Shown here: positions 47,201 through 54,076 of the stretch, one piece after another | How the letters are laid out: each line of letters starts with the position of its first letter | How positions within the stretch are numbered: the first letter of the stretch is position 1 | Virus record (IMG/VR): IMGVR_UViG_3300043410_001789 | Coordinates: 1-64,000 of that record | Source: a virus | DNA length: 64,000 nucleotides | Strand: one strand, 5' to 3' | Position numbers and translations under genes: made by a program | Notes under the pieces: model-generated | Database searches by the model: none | Seen by the model: the letters and a program-made list of their open reading frames with translations, nothing else | What the model was told of the DNA's origin: nothing

Positions 47201-49082
47201 CTGTAAACTGTTGAGTAAGACTCATGTGTGCTTGGTCTAGTGAAGCTGCTGCAGCTGCAGCGTCAATTTGTTCCGCTGACATATACTGTGTTTGTTGACC
47301 AAGAATACCTGTTCCTTGACCTGCACGGATAAATACATTTCTTAGGAAGTTTCCAGCTTTAATAAGGTTTGCGATACCGTTAGCGATAAGACCAAATGCC
47401 ATAATTGCCATTGGAGCAAGACCACCGAGAACACCGATAATGCCCATAATGAATCCCTTGGTATTGTCACCTAGAGAATTAAACTTGTCAAGGATGTTTG
47501 TAACAAATCCAATAATTGGGGTTAGTAGTTTTAAGAATTGCTCTCCTAGTGGAACAAGCTTGGCCTTCATATCTTCTACTGCTTTTTGGAATTTGTACAT
47601 TGGCGAGTCTTCAACCTTTTTCATTTCTCGCTCAGATAGTACTGAAAGTTCTGCTGCAGTAGCCTTTGTTAACCCAAGAACCCTAGATGCCTGAGATCCT
47701 TCCGCTACAACATTTTGGAATAGGGTTGAGATACGAGCAAACTGGAACTTACCAAACATCATTTCAATTGCTTTTGCACGGTTAAGTGGGTCAAGGGTAT
47801 CAAATGCTTTTGCCATGTCAATAACCATGTTCTTGACATTACCCTTATCTGATTCAACGATTCCCTTTACGTTAATACCAAAACCAGCAAGAAATTCAGA
47901 TGCCTTTTTAGTTGGGTTAATCATAGATGCAATACCAGATTTAATTGCGTTAGCACCTTCAGAGGCATTGATTCCACCTTCACGCATAGCAGTTAGGAAG
48001 AAGGCTAGATCTTTTACGTTACCGCCAAGTTGTTTAATAACAGGTGCAGCTTTTGGAATAGCGGTAGTAAGGTCATCAATTGATGTGATAGTTTGGTTTT
48101 CAACAGCATTTAGGAAGTCAATGTTTCCTGCTAGGTCTTTAGCTGCAATACCAAAAGTGTTTGTTAGAGATGTCGTGGTCTCTAGAGCCTTTTGCTGGTC
48201 AACTCCACCCAATACCGCAAGCTTTGTAGCATTTGCTACTTGGGCAATTAAATCTGCACCAGTCTTACCCATGGCTGCAGCGTCAGCAGCAAGTCCCATG
48301 GTCTTTGAAACGGCTACGCCATATTTAGTATACTCTAGACCAAGCTGCTTGATTTGGTTAACCATCTTGTCAGTATCACCAACAGTAGTGTTAAAGTCTC
48401 CATAAACACGGCGGAGTCTAACAATTTCCTTTTCCATGTTCATGAAGACTCTGGATGCTGCAACTCCAAGCATTGTTAATGGAACTGTAAAACCAACGGT
48501 AAGCTGACGACCTGCCCACTGTGTGTTCTTACCAAAGTTTAGCAAGCTTGTAGAACCCTGCTGAACCAACTTATTCATGAGCTGTTGCTTCTGTGCAACT
48601 ATAGCTTGCTGGGTTGCAAGATTCTGCATATCAAGTGCAAGTGGTCTAACCTTGATGGCTTGCATTGCACCATTGGCATCTCTACCGAGCTTTATGTATT
48701 GTGTCTGTAGACTTTTTACTCGTGACTCTGCTACTCTACCAATTGTGTCAAATTCCGTCTTGAAGAGTCTTCCGAAAGTTTGGGTTGATCCAGCTGCATA
48801 TCTAAAGTACTGGCCCATAGACATCTTATTGCGTTCTAGGGCATGGGTGAAAGATTCTGTTGTACTTTGGACTCTTGTAAGTCCTGCTGAGAATTGTTTT
48901 GTAGCATTAACGGAATTTATTAAATTCCTAGTTAGGTTATTAGAAATGGCAGCATTAGCTGCAGAACCTGATGATCTTAGGGTTTGGTGGAAAGCTGAAA
49001 TCTCTGCTTGTAATGTTTTAAGATTGGCAATTGCACTGGCAGTATCAATACCAATATGTATATTTGACTGAACTTCAGCCAT
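41241..49082 (-). CDS. Tail tape measure protein
   Basis: A 2,613-residue protein. Residues ~100-560 are the TP901-1-type tape measure core (VGFTVPLTMLGVAAS, then MVNQIKQLGLEYTKYG, MREGGINASEGANAIKSGI). Hydrophobic helices lie near 540-580 and 1380-1450, coiled coils near 2250-2480. Three copies of a 'P..LSPGE.V' motif occur at ~667, ~1137 and ~2527. The segment between copies one and two (~690-1110) looks inserted. At about 1.5 Å per residue a tail near 390 nm is predicted. AGAGGTG precedes the ATG. Confidence 0.93.
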   Translation of the reverse strand: MAEVQSNIHIGIDTASAIANLKTLQAEISAFHQTLRSSGSAANAAISNNLTRNLINSVNATKQFSAGLTRVQSTTESFTHALERNKMSMGQYFRYAAGSTQTFGRLFKTEFDTIGRVAESRVKSLQTQYIKLGRDANGAMQAIKVRPLALDMQNLATQQAIVAQKQQLMNKLVQQGSTSLLNFGKNTQWAGRQLTVGFTVPLTMLGVAASRVFMNMEKEIVRLRRVYGDFNTTVGDTDKMVNQIKQLGLEYTKYGVAVSKTMGLAADAAAMGKTGADLIAQVANATKLAVLGGVDQQKALETTTSLTNTFGIAAKDLAGNIDFLNAVENQTITSIDDLTTAIPKAAPVIKQLGGNVKDLAFFLTAMREGGINASEGANAIKSGIASMINPTKKASEFLAGFGINVKGIVESDKGNVKNMVIDMAKAFDTLDPLNRAKAIEMMFGKFQFARISTLFQNVVAEGSQASRVLGLTKATAAELSVLSEREMKKVEDSPMYKFQKAVEDMKAKLVPLGEQFLKLLTPIIGFVTNILDKFNSLGDNTKGFIMGIIGVLGGLAPMAIMAFGLIANGIANLIKAGNFLRNVFIRAGQGTGILGQQTQYMSAEQIDAAAAAASLDQAHMSLTQQFTVEESAVRKLAAAYEAAAVAGRSLATVPGPGGKMPRGMKLADGIISVPGPKGAGDVVPAMLSPGEAVIPADIASKNRGFISRMVSGKLPGFNKGTADVGNTGSNRPAGSTINTKAGIFTLNYGLTEAQKAEIERSVNRLHASDPHAAKLAMLDFVSAKSTQAPVTEFTKRAVLWNNALNQNSAAETLNKMFPSVDESGVRNKEYGKFKEKFRSDMRGNPTKGLTIPDTVLKNPQFQKEFDMAKGMAKAHFEAIVNSTGEDRAYWQQEVVDKQKEKDNKYKQQLTEWEQSGQRGPKPVARKITIEDIARNHSGYDPKNTKTYHGTERGHMASVGAWKLQPEFWGKDYFGIDPRIENNVLSTLSSEFESEAGGPRAKIFKDAAANVMAKNPALKADIQALQAQIADNASFNEKERIAFSKVIEEISNNTPHYTAGLSVQEVSKLQKFLSYSKLLHAGYSKAELTSPKNAQYRANDMKVTNAAIERDALANKSAMMLAMRRAGISRIVRVLGFKDGVVSVPGPKGAGDVVPAMLSPGESVIPAGMSKKYAPLISGMVDGTLPGYARGKKGFNFSSPNDVFSSPTTIPGVTPPPAYRPEQQGTKMAAGFGSKIKGMGQDLGNKFQGVVTPKLKSAASAAGTGILKAGDSAVRAWNSQNGQAIRANLKRVGGDYATNALTRFSSRLPGNNSQIVTNPRTGKIYLGGMSNRRTEKAAAAAGYGIDSKGRFTTISEKTGKPIIAKDQAAAGAATRQTGKQMSAQASGRMAQAGMGLTMAVGMASAMPGAVGDAARSAIGPIAAFTAATSMIPGPAGLAVGAIGAVGMVLFQMKQDLDNFRAGAMKTAKDLSSGAEAMKNLGMASGKVTPTEVMDKIRADERSPYNIKTGKNTFGGSYVESEAGKALVSSVQQSNIMFGKQTSVSDVAAQLSQAVATNVLTKEQAASIAYNLGETLKDYDFGISVLTTMTKILGPNGEDLSKDPIKIMGEIITTKQTALGTTTDTQSTKGLISSSDNLTLFGRANYTQVAAAEAKYAQGFQDILSMGQQNLDNLELEHRKRLEILQAAGDLEGVNKENDKYNTDRLALQNQTATAMKTEYDYIKGLSSYRAGAAQNASANQIVDNIQESKRLMFEGMSDPIKNVAKTTLEGVADSNFLTNQTKATLLANVSVENIDQLQRLEGIFDPQHHSEVYEKIASIGIKYGPGAQQQMVELGSLFGSDDAAKNKFTNFTAKIEANTDGKSQETMDTLSEIKRVSDGLGNGQSIDMNQLIKDDGTPSEKLNKIKNGIKAVGDAITKNKGKKIKYEVIAQTSGMNLAQDQIDYFNSLPPDQQKVYTTTFLTIQETVTADQLSAWTARKIADAGGGASVREYWSNMDSGKKRDLYASEMAQQRTEALTPGDAKLPGAGGDVGGGAKADPYADIMKKLKQVRQAAVDAAGGFKELHKWMKMGALEKKGGGLLYNGIEQQLGNKGYNKDFIDFISNADKSVQDKFMTINKKTGLITMKKDAADLQNAFNAITLGNYQLSVQAAVKSTKDELGARKELLATGMSYKDAVEAGKDSGLAEAIAAIKASTDIKDKNAAIKQTIELYKQQKQAVEDAKTAEEKFNDSMSKINAKFDADRNKIDIDFKKATQADNAIVSAAQNDIDKIKYQIDDYQAGLTELQTQEDAVNKKYDERKDALDKIRDINQKISAQQKQQLTLADALSQGDIAAAARAAQEMRAQSTQDAMDMQQKQLDEARKTELANLKVKVGDKEMTRLEIEDKVKSLEKEIFDIEEKRLEPAQERIRLVTVEKDLKLAALDAEKLKWDELQNKIDLAKTSATDYAAELAKANALAAQAVTDYTVPKKEEVVPPPVSKDDANELLKFANIAASYGLNNLAVDARAKASLAKAAGGIIPKYLADGGQAIGTDTIPAMLTPGEFIVTKSAVDKFGVNNLKSINNGTYAGNSMYNYEVNVNVKSDANPDQIARVVIGQIKQIDSQSIRRSSIYGN
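45600..45675 (-). repeat. Tape measure repeat, copy 2
   Basis: Encodes VVSVPGPKGAGDVVPAMLSP plus GESVIPA, nearly identical in protein to the stretch at 47015-47085 and similar in DNA. A degenerate third copy (DTIPAMLTPGEFIV) is encoded near 41455-41510. Confidence 0.75.
47015..47085 (-). repeat. Tape measure repeat, copy 1
   Basis: Encodes IISVPGPKGAGDVVPAMLSP plus GEAVIPA. Together with copy 2 it flanks a ~450-residue stretch of the tape measure and could support recombination that changes tail length. Confidence 0.75.
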
Positions 49083-49103
49083 CCACTAAACACCTCTTTT
49101 TAT

Positions 49104-49421
49104 TTATTGTCTATTTCCAAGGACCTGGCCACCAAGGGTGTATCCAGAAGCCTCTTCAATAATTTCATAGACTGTTGGTAGATCAATATTGTCTTCCAAG
49201 GCCTTTAGATCTTCAGCAATTTCAGGTTTGAACTGCTTCAGAGCAATACCAACACATTCCAAAAGTGCAGAGATTGACTTATCGTTATCTTCTGCAACAT
49301 TCTGAATTGCTTCAAACTTCTTCATGAAGTCTCTTAGTAGAGAAATCTTTAGTGGACGCAGAGAGATCTCTGTTCCGTCTAGAAGCTTAACGGTCTTTGA
49401 CTCATTAATTGTGGTTGCCAT
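49104..49421 (-). CDS. Tail assembly chaperone, short paralogue
   Basis: A 105-residue protein (ATG at 49421, with GGAAGGAA upstream; an in-frame ATG nine codons earlier lacks a site). The frame KTVKLLDGTEISLRPLKISLLRDFMKKF ... DLPTVYEIIEEASG aligns block by block with the N-terminal half of the 223-residue gene upstream. This is the lambda gpG-like part. It lies right before the tape measure, as assembly chaperones do. Confidence 0.78.
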   Translation of the reverse strand: MATTINESKTVKLLDGTEISLRPLKISLLRDFMKKFEAIQNVAEDNDKSISALLECVGIALKQFKPEIAEDLKALEDNIDLPTVYEIIEEASGYTLGGQVLGNRQ

Positions 49422-49450
49422 TTTATTCCTTCCAAAATTGGTATACAAAA

Positions 49451-49459
49451 ATTATAGCA
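49451..49459 (-). promoter_or_regulatory. Extended -10 promoter before the short chaperone
   Basis: Minus strand TGCTATAAT in the gap between the two chaperone genes, leaving a leader of ~25 nt with GGAAGG. A TTGACT is seen only 10 nt before the -10, too close for a -35. Confidence 0.6.
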
Positions 49460-49464
49460 CAATG

Positions 49465-50136
49465 CTAGTCAATTTTTTCGTAACTTAGTCCCATGCCAAT
49501 TCCAAATCCAGCCTTATCAGCATTAACTCCTTGATATGCTAATATGTCATTTGGATTGTTTGTATTACCAAATACTCTGGCTTTCATCTTTTCCCAGGCA
49601 TTATCGTCAGAGTTCTTTTCTAGGTCTACCCCCTGTATTGCAGCATGAAACTTCTTGTCTTGATAATCAATTTCTCTTTTTGCATTAAGTGTTGCTGTTA
49701 ATTCTGGCATTGATAGGGATGATTCAAGTTCTTCATAGTCTTTCCAAATACCCAGTAAAAATGCTTCTGATTCAAGTTTAGCTAGATCTAAATCTTCCCA
49801 AGCAGACCCACTCTCTACTGCTTGTTCCTTTACAGGTTCTTCTTTTTTAGAATTTATCTTAATACCTGCAGCAACATCTAGGACTTCGTAGACTGTTGGC
49901 ATATCCATAAGGTCTTCTACCTGCCCCACAGTTGTTATTTCTGGTCTATATTGTTGCATTGCAATGAGTGTGCAATAAACTAAATTAGTCATGGCCTCTT
50001 CATCGTTTTTAGATGCCTTAACTAGTTCAAATACATTTAAAAATTCTCTTAGGTATTTAAGTTTAAGTGGAGATATTGTAATACTGGTTCCATCTACAAA
50101 CCGTACCCTTTTAGTATCATATATTTTAGTTGCCAT
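49465..50136 (-). CDS. Tail assembly chaperone, long paralogue
   Basis: A 223-residue protein. Residues 1-92 share the chaperone pattern (KRVRFVDGTSITISPLKLKYLREFLNVF ... MPTVYEVLDVAAG); residues ~95-223 form a charged extension resembling the T part of gpG-T fusions. Siphophages usually make G and GT from one gene by frameshifting; here the long form is in one frame. The ATG is 6 nt behind TGGTATACT and has no ribosome site. Confidence 0.75.
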   Translation of the reverse strand: MATKIYDTKRVRFVDGTSITISPLKLKYLREFLNVFELVKASKNDEEAMTNLVYCTLIAMQQYRPEITTVGQVEDLMDMPTVYEVLDVAAGIKINSKKEEPVKEQAVESGSAWEDLDLAKLESEAFLLGIWKDYEELESSLSMPELTATLNAKREIDYQDKKFHAAIQGVDLEKNSDDNAWEKMKARVFGNTNNPNDILAYQGVNADKAGFGIGMGLSYEKID

Positions 50137-50142
50137 CTAATA

Positions 50143-50151
50143 AGTATACCA
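50143..50151 (-). promoter_or_regulatory. Extended -10, leaderless
   Basis: Minus strand TGGTATACT, 6 nt before the ATG of the long chaperone gene and just after the tail tube terminator. Confidence 0.72.
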
Positions 50152-50155
50152 AATG

Positions 50156-50184
50156 CAAAACCCCCCAGCGATTAAACTGGAGGG
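50156..50184 (-). terminator. Intrinsic terminator after the tail tube gene
   Basis: Minus strand CCCTCCAG, 8-nt loop, CTGGGGGG (one T-G pair), then TTTT. It separates the high-level tube gene from the chaperones. Confidence 0.82.
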
Positions 50185-50207
50185 CTTGCTATTAAGTTAT
50201 TATTAAA

Positions 50208-50870
50208 TTATGCTGCTGGAATTGTACGGTCAACAATCTTACCGTATGACGCTGAGTCATTTGGTAGTAGACGGAAGTTAACCTCAAATTCGGTTGCTGC
50301 GTCACGCTTAGCTGCTACTGTAACGCTTTCAATTGAAAGTGCACGGTAAGCAACGTAGATACGCTCTAGCTCTGAGCCTGCTGCACAGTCACCTGTACCT
50401 GGACCAACTGCAACTAGACCACGCTCAACTGGACATTCTCCAATGTCACCAGCTGAGAGTCTCATGGTTGGGTTGCCTGATACAGTAGAAAGGTTTGAGT
50501 CCTTTCCAGCAACTGCAAACAATAGGTTTTCTAGAGTTGCCTCTGCGAAAGTAGTCTTTAGATCAACCTTCATACCCTGCTTGTAGAGCTTAGCAACGTC
50601 AAGAACCTGGTCAACCTTAACTTCACCGAAGTCAGGCTGGAACTGTAGCTCAAGACCGTTAGTTGTGTAACCAACGTTACGGAATGTTCCAGTCTGTGCC
50701 TCAAGTGTGTCCTTGTAAGACTCACCATCAACGTAGGTTGGAAGATCCAGAGCTGCCTGAGTGTCAGTAATGGTTCCTGATGAAGTTAGTCCAATTGGAC
50801 CTTCTTCGTAAGTAAAAAGTGCTGCTGCACCAACAATGATGTTAGCACTTGAACCTCTGTTATATGCCAT
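50208..50870 (-). CDS. Major tail (tube) protein
   Basis: A 220-residue protein starting MAYNRGSSANIIVGAAALF, with alternating beta segments (LELQFQPDFGEVKVDQVLD, ATLENLLFAVAGKDS, TEFEVNFRLLPNDSASYGKIVD) as in siphovirus tube proteins. It lies between the tail terminator and the assembly chaperones, has its own promoter, a good AGAGGTG site and a terminator, all fitting high expression. Confidence 0.85.
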   Translation of the reverse strand: MAYNRGSSANIIVGAAALFTYEEGPIGLTSSGTITDTQAALDLPTYVDGESYKDTLEAQTGTFRNVGYTTNGLELQFQPDFGEVKVDQVLDVAKLYKQGMKVDLKTTFAEATLENLLFAVAGKDSNLSTVSGNPTMRLSAGDIGECPVERGLVAVGPGTGDCAAGSELERIYVAYRALSIESVTVAAKRDAATEFEVNFRLLPNDSASYGKIVDRTIPAA

Positions 50871-50921
50871 AATATTTCACCTCTTTTTCGTTAGAATATT
50901 TGGGCGTGTTTCCTCAACATA

Positions 50922-50930
50922 AGTATACCA
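50922..50930 (-). promoter_or_regulatory. Extended -10 promoter of the tail tube gene
   Basis: Minus strand TGGTATACT about 52 nt before the ATG. It is preceded by the inverted repeat ATGCTT-AA-AAGCAT over the end of the upstream gene. Confidence 0.65.
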
Positions 50931-50935
50931 TGCTT

Positions 50936-51514
50936 TTAAGCATTGGTTAATTGTGGCATCTGGTGATACTCATATTCGATGATTATCTTGTTACCACCAT
51001 AGGTTCTAGCAGTACCGAAATCAATGATGTCTGCGGTCTCTTCCAGCTGGTATACCCTGAATTTATGGAAATAGAACTGATTAGAAAACCCACCAAAGGT
51101 CTTACCCTTAGCCCAGGCATTGAGCTCTTCTGCAGTTTCGTCTTCTCTATCCATTAAGCGTAATACAGTTTCTGTTGTGGCAATCATCTTGTCTGTAACA
51201 CCATCAGCTGTGGCAAAGAAATAGTATAGAAGTTGCTCACCCTTTATGTGTGGAAATGGTGATCTACGCAATCTGGTAAGTCTATCATATGTGCATCTTA
51301 TTCCAGCGTATCCATAATTATTATTGTTTATTGTTATCCAACTTCCTGTTAGATCATCAATAGTGTTTGGTGATGGTGGGAAAAAGGGTACGCCAATATT
51401 TAATAATCCTGCTAGCTTTTCTTTTATGTATTCATTTACCCAAAGCATTGGAGTATTTATCATGTAGTTTCCATTAGAAACTGACAACTGTTCTTCTGAC
51501 GAATATATAGTCAT
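50936..51514 (-). CDS. Tail terminator protein
   Basis: A 192-residue protein with INTPMLWVNEYIKEKL, TRLRRSPFPHIKGEQLLYYFFA, MDREDETAEELNAWA and a C-terminal beta segment ending in IIIEYEYH. The position between the gp10-like neck protein and the tail tube, and the size, fit the terminator that caps the tail tube. It overlaps the upstream stop (TAATGA). Confidence 0.72.
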   Translation of the reverse strand: MTIYSSEEQLSVSNGNYMINTPMLWVNEYIKEKLAGLLNIGVPFFPPSPNTIDDLTGSWITINNNNYGYAGIRCTYDRLTRLRRSPFPHIKGEQLLYYFFATADGVTDKMIATTETVLRLMDREDETAEELNAWAKGKTFGGFSNQFYFHKFRVYQLEETADIIDFGTARTYGGNKIIIEYEYHQMPQLTNA

Positions 51515-52188
51515 TATGCTACTGTACCTGCCTTAACAATCCATTGGTATCCTGTAGATAGTCCAGTTGATCTTCCGCCACGTTTACCTGCTGGCATATT
51601 TGTTTTAAATACAACTGGATTTTGTAGATATGCTGAAATTCCACTAGCATATAGAAATGCTTGTGTAAAGTATACTTGGAAAAATTTATCGAATGTCTTT
51701 TCAAATCCACCTGCTGCATTAGAGCCACCAGGATTTTCCACAGTTACTGGATTAGTAGTAAAAATATCCTGACCATCTTTATTAAAAGCAAGCACTTTAG
51801 AGTTCTTTGGTGCTATGGTAACTGGAATTCCATCTTCCATAATTTTAGCCTTATTATAAAATGGAACCTTAGATCCATTTTTAATTGATGATGATTGTCT
51901 AAATGTAGAGTTTACCGATAGACCGTATCCTTGTACAATGTAATCAATATCAAATAATCTTGCTTGTGGACTTCCAGACAAATTCCATTCGTAAACGTGA
52001 CTTAGTAAACTTTCATCTACCCTTGCCATTGTATCTATGTATTCTTTTAATGCCTCTATGGTAGTTTTTCCAAGACCCTGTAAAAATTGAGGCTTTCCCT
52101 TTTCTACACCATCAAGGAATCCTAGGGAATATTGAATAATATTGTTCATATCTTTCATAAACATCTTGTCATCTGTAATTACTTTCAT
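51514..52188 (-). CDS. Neck/tail completion protein, HK97 gp10-like
   Basis: A 224-residue protein with an N-terminal helical part (FLQGLGKTTIEALKEYIDTMARVDESLL) and a beta core with HVYEWNLSGSPQARLFDIDY. Layout and neighbours fit the gp10-type neck protein. It overlaps its neighbours by 1-4 nt. Confidence 0.7.
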   Translation of the reverse strand: MKVITDDKMFMKDMNNIIQYSLGFLDGVEKGKPQFLQGLGKTTIEALKEYIDTMARVDESLLSHVYEWNLSGSPQARLFDIDYIVQGYGLSVNSTFRQSSSIKNGSKVPFYNKAKIMEDGIPVTIAPKNSKVLAFNKDGQDIFTTNPVTVENPGGSNAAGGFEKTFDKFFQVYFTQAFLYASGISAYLQNPVVFKTNMPAGKRGGRSTGLSTGYQWIVKAGTVA

Positions 52189-52634
52189 AAGTCTACCGCC
52201 TGGTTCTCAGATCTTTTCAAGACAATCTTATAGAATTCAACATTTCCAAATGGTCCAACGGTTGGTTCATTTGATACAATTTCAAATATTGTTGGTTTTC
52301 CAACTCTTGGGCCAGATGTTTCAACGTATACGCTATGTCCAGTTCTATCGCAGATATTTGAGACAATGATATTTGTCATACCATTTGGGGCTTCTCTGTT
52401 GGAGATACGAATATCGCTCTTTACCCTGCCAAATAGTACAACTTCTTGTTTAATATTTATATTTGGCTTTATTTCTTCTGTGGCAGCACCGCCTGCAGAA
52501 GATAGGTTGCAGACTACCGTTCTATCATGAAGCCATTGTTTCTTTACGTTTCCGTAAACACCCTGATCAACAATTGGATAGTAAATCCCCATTGTCATTG
52601 GATATATAAAATCTGGAACTTCCTGGTTTGCCAT
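52185..52634 (-). CDS. Head-tail stopper-like protein
   Basis: A 149-residue beta-rich protein with DFIYPMTMGIYYPIVDQGVYG, VVLFGRVKSDIRISN, HSVYVETSGPRVGKPTIFEIVSN and VEFYKIVLKRSE. Size, fold pattern and position between adaptor and gp10-like protein suit the stopper. Confidence 0.68.
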   Translation of the reverse strand: MANQEVPDFIYPMTMGIYYPIVDQGVYGNVKKQWLHDRTVVCNLSSAGGAATEEIKPNINIKQEVVLFGRVKSDIRISNREAPNGMTNIIVSNICDRTGHSVYVETSGPRVGKPTIFEIVSNEPTVGPFGNVEFYKIVLKRSENQAVDL

Positions 52635-53542
52635 TATAGCACTCCGACTTTAGTAATAGACTTTATATACTTTTCAAGCATTTTGTCTACTAAAAGATTA
52701 CCTGTTCCCTCTAACATTTTTGCAGCGAACTGAATTCTAAACTGATCTGTGATATATCCCTTGACATATTTTTGGTAATAGTCAAGTCTTCCGCATTTAA
52801 GATCATCAATTAAAATGATTGTTGCTTTTTCAACATCTGGTGGAATAGCTCGGAATCCTTCGTCAAGCACAAATAGGTAGTCGTCGCCCTTTGTAAAGGT
52901 TCCATAATTTCTATTATCATATATATAGTCTCCACGAGATATTGGAAGCTGTGGAGAGTTAGTACTGATTAAGCTTGTTTGTCCAGTAAATTCTTTAATA
53001 ATTGCAGAGTTATCTAATGTTACTCTATAATTAAATGCATTTGTTTCTGGGGTATCTATATCAAATACTAAAACATTATTGTGATATACCTTAAGTACAC
53101 GGTTTGCATCTCTCCATACTGGCATGTAGTCTAGTCCATTACCCTGGATTTGAAGAATTGATTTGTGGTTATAAAAACCATTATTAGTATAAGTATCGAT
53201 AATTGATCTTGCAATTAGTTCCCATCTTTTATAATCTGCAATCTCAGATGCTGTTGTACCAAGATCTGCTGGATTAGTATATGGTCTAATGATATCTAAG
53301 TTTGATTCATAGATAATATGTTCATGCTCTGCGTCATAAAAACGAATAAGAAATTGACGATCGAACTGTACTTTGACAACTGGAAGGGTGTAGATTACTT
53401 TTCCATTTGCATCTGATGTAATTGTTGTTTCTTCGATTGAGTGGTCCACCAAATCCTCAACATAGACTATGTAAGGATAGTTTGGATCTGGTAGATCCCA
53501 TGTTGTTGTTAGTGGATATGGTGGAACCCTCAATACTTCCAT
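52634..53542 (-). CDS. Head-tail adaptor protein
   Basis: A 302-residue protein. Residues 1-85 are Ig-like (DHSIEETTITSDANGKVIYTLP); ~95-240 carries an insert; the C-terminus (AIPPDVEKATIILIDDLKCGRLDYYQKYVKGYITD) is the helical adaptor core that binds the portal. This combination is seen in actinophage connectors. Confidence 0.68.
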   Translation of the reverse strand: MEVLRVPPYPLTTTWDLPDPNYPYIVYVEDLVDHSIEETTITSDANGKVIYTLPVVKVQFDRQFLIRFYDAEHEHIIYESNLDIIRPYTNPADLGTTASEIADYKRWELIARSIIDTYTNNGFYNHKSILQIQGNGLDYMPVWRDANRVLKVYHNNVLVFDIDTPETNAFNYRVTLDNSAIIKEFTGQTSLISTNSPQLPISRGDYIYDNRNYGTFTKGDDYLFVLDEGFRAIPPDVEKATIILIDDLKCGRLDYYQKYVKGYITDQFRIQFAAKMLEGTGNLLVDKMLEKYIKSITKVGVL

Positions 53543-53986
53543 TTAGAGACCGAACTCCTTGGCAACTTCTTCTGGGGTAGCAATTCTAATATAAGAACGC
53601 TCTGACCACTTTAGAGAAGCTTCCTTTGAAACGATGTTTACTCCACGATATACCTTGCCAACTCCTGGCCACGAAACGTTCTTTTCTGAGAAAAGAGCTA
53701 CTGTCTCTTTTGACTTTTGGTTAGCTGCTGGTTTTACAACAGGCTTTGGGGTCTTTACGACTCTAGCCGATCCGATAGCCCCATTTTCAACTGGTGCTAG
53801 GCCAGCAACTGTTGTTGGTTTTGCAGCTTCTGCTGCAGGAGAATCTACGACATTTTCTGTCTTTGGCTCTTCAACTACAGGTACCTCGTTTACTGGTTCC
53901 TCAGTTGCTTCAGGAGCTGCAGCCTCTTCTGGCTTGACTTCTTCAGTGAGTGTAGTCTCAATGTTATCTAATGTTTCTTCTGACAT
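53543..53986 (-). CDS. Small head-associated protein with acidic N-terminus
   Basis: A 147-residue protein. Residues 1-75 are Glu/Pro/Ala/Val-rich and disordered, 80-100 are Pro/Lys-rich, and 100-147 form a small domain (VSWPGVGKVYRGVNIVSKEASLKWSER). Proteins like this follow major capsid genes in many phages. It has a strong AGGAGG site and its own promoter. Function unknown. Confidence 0.65.
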   Translation of the reverse strand: MSEETLDNIETTLTEEVKPEEAAAPEATEEPVNEVPVVEEPKTENVVDSPAAEAAKPTTVAGLAPVENGAIGSARVVKTPKPVVKPAANQKSKETVALFSEKNVSWPGVGKVYRGVNIVSKEASLKWSERSYIRIATPEEVAKEFGL

Positions 53987-54005
53987 AATAACCTCCTAAC
54001 TATTA

Positions 54006-54014
54006 ATTATAACA
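54006..54014 (-). promoter_or_regulatory. Extended -10 promoter before the connector genes
   Basis: Minus strand TGTTATAAT right after the capsid terminator, with a ~15-nt leader holding AGGAGG. Confidence 0.65.
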
Positions 54015-54016
54015 GA

Positions 54017-54055
54017 ATAAAATCAAAAAGGAGGCAGGGCCGAAACCCTGCCCCC
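54017..54055 (-). terminator. Intrinsic terminator after the major capsid gene
   Basis: Minus strand GGGGGCAGGG, loop TTTCGG, CCCTGCCTCC, then TTTTT. Ten-pair stem with one G-T. Its loop is the same as in the terminator at 17764. Confidence 0.92.
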
Positions 54056-54076
54056 CTTTAAAGGATTAGTTACAGA

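Noticed and set aside
44569-49071. Long plus-strand frames across the tape measure gene
   Set aside because: They are antisense to a well-supported minus-strand gene, have no ribosome sites and encode low-complexity Ser/Ala-rich sequence typical of shadow frames.
49451-49475. TTGACT and TATAAT as a full promoter
   Set aside because: The spacer is 10 nt, far too short; I kept only the extended -10.
49830-49870. Programmed -1 frameshift in the long chaperone gene
   Set aside because: The A-rich run is in the wrong phase for an X XXY YYZ heptamer relative to the reading frame.
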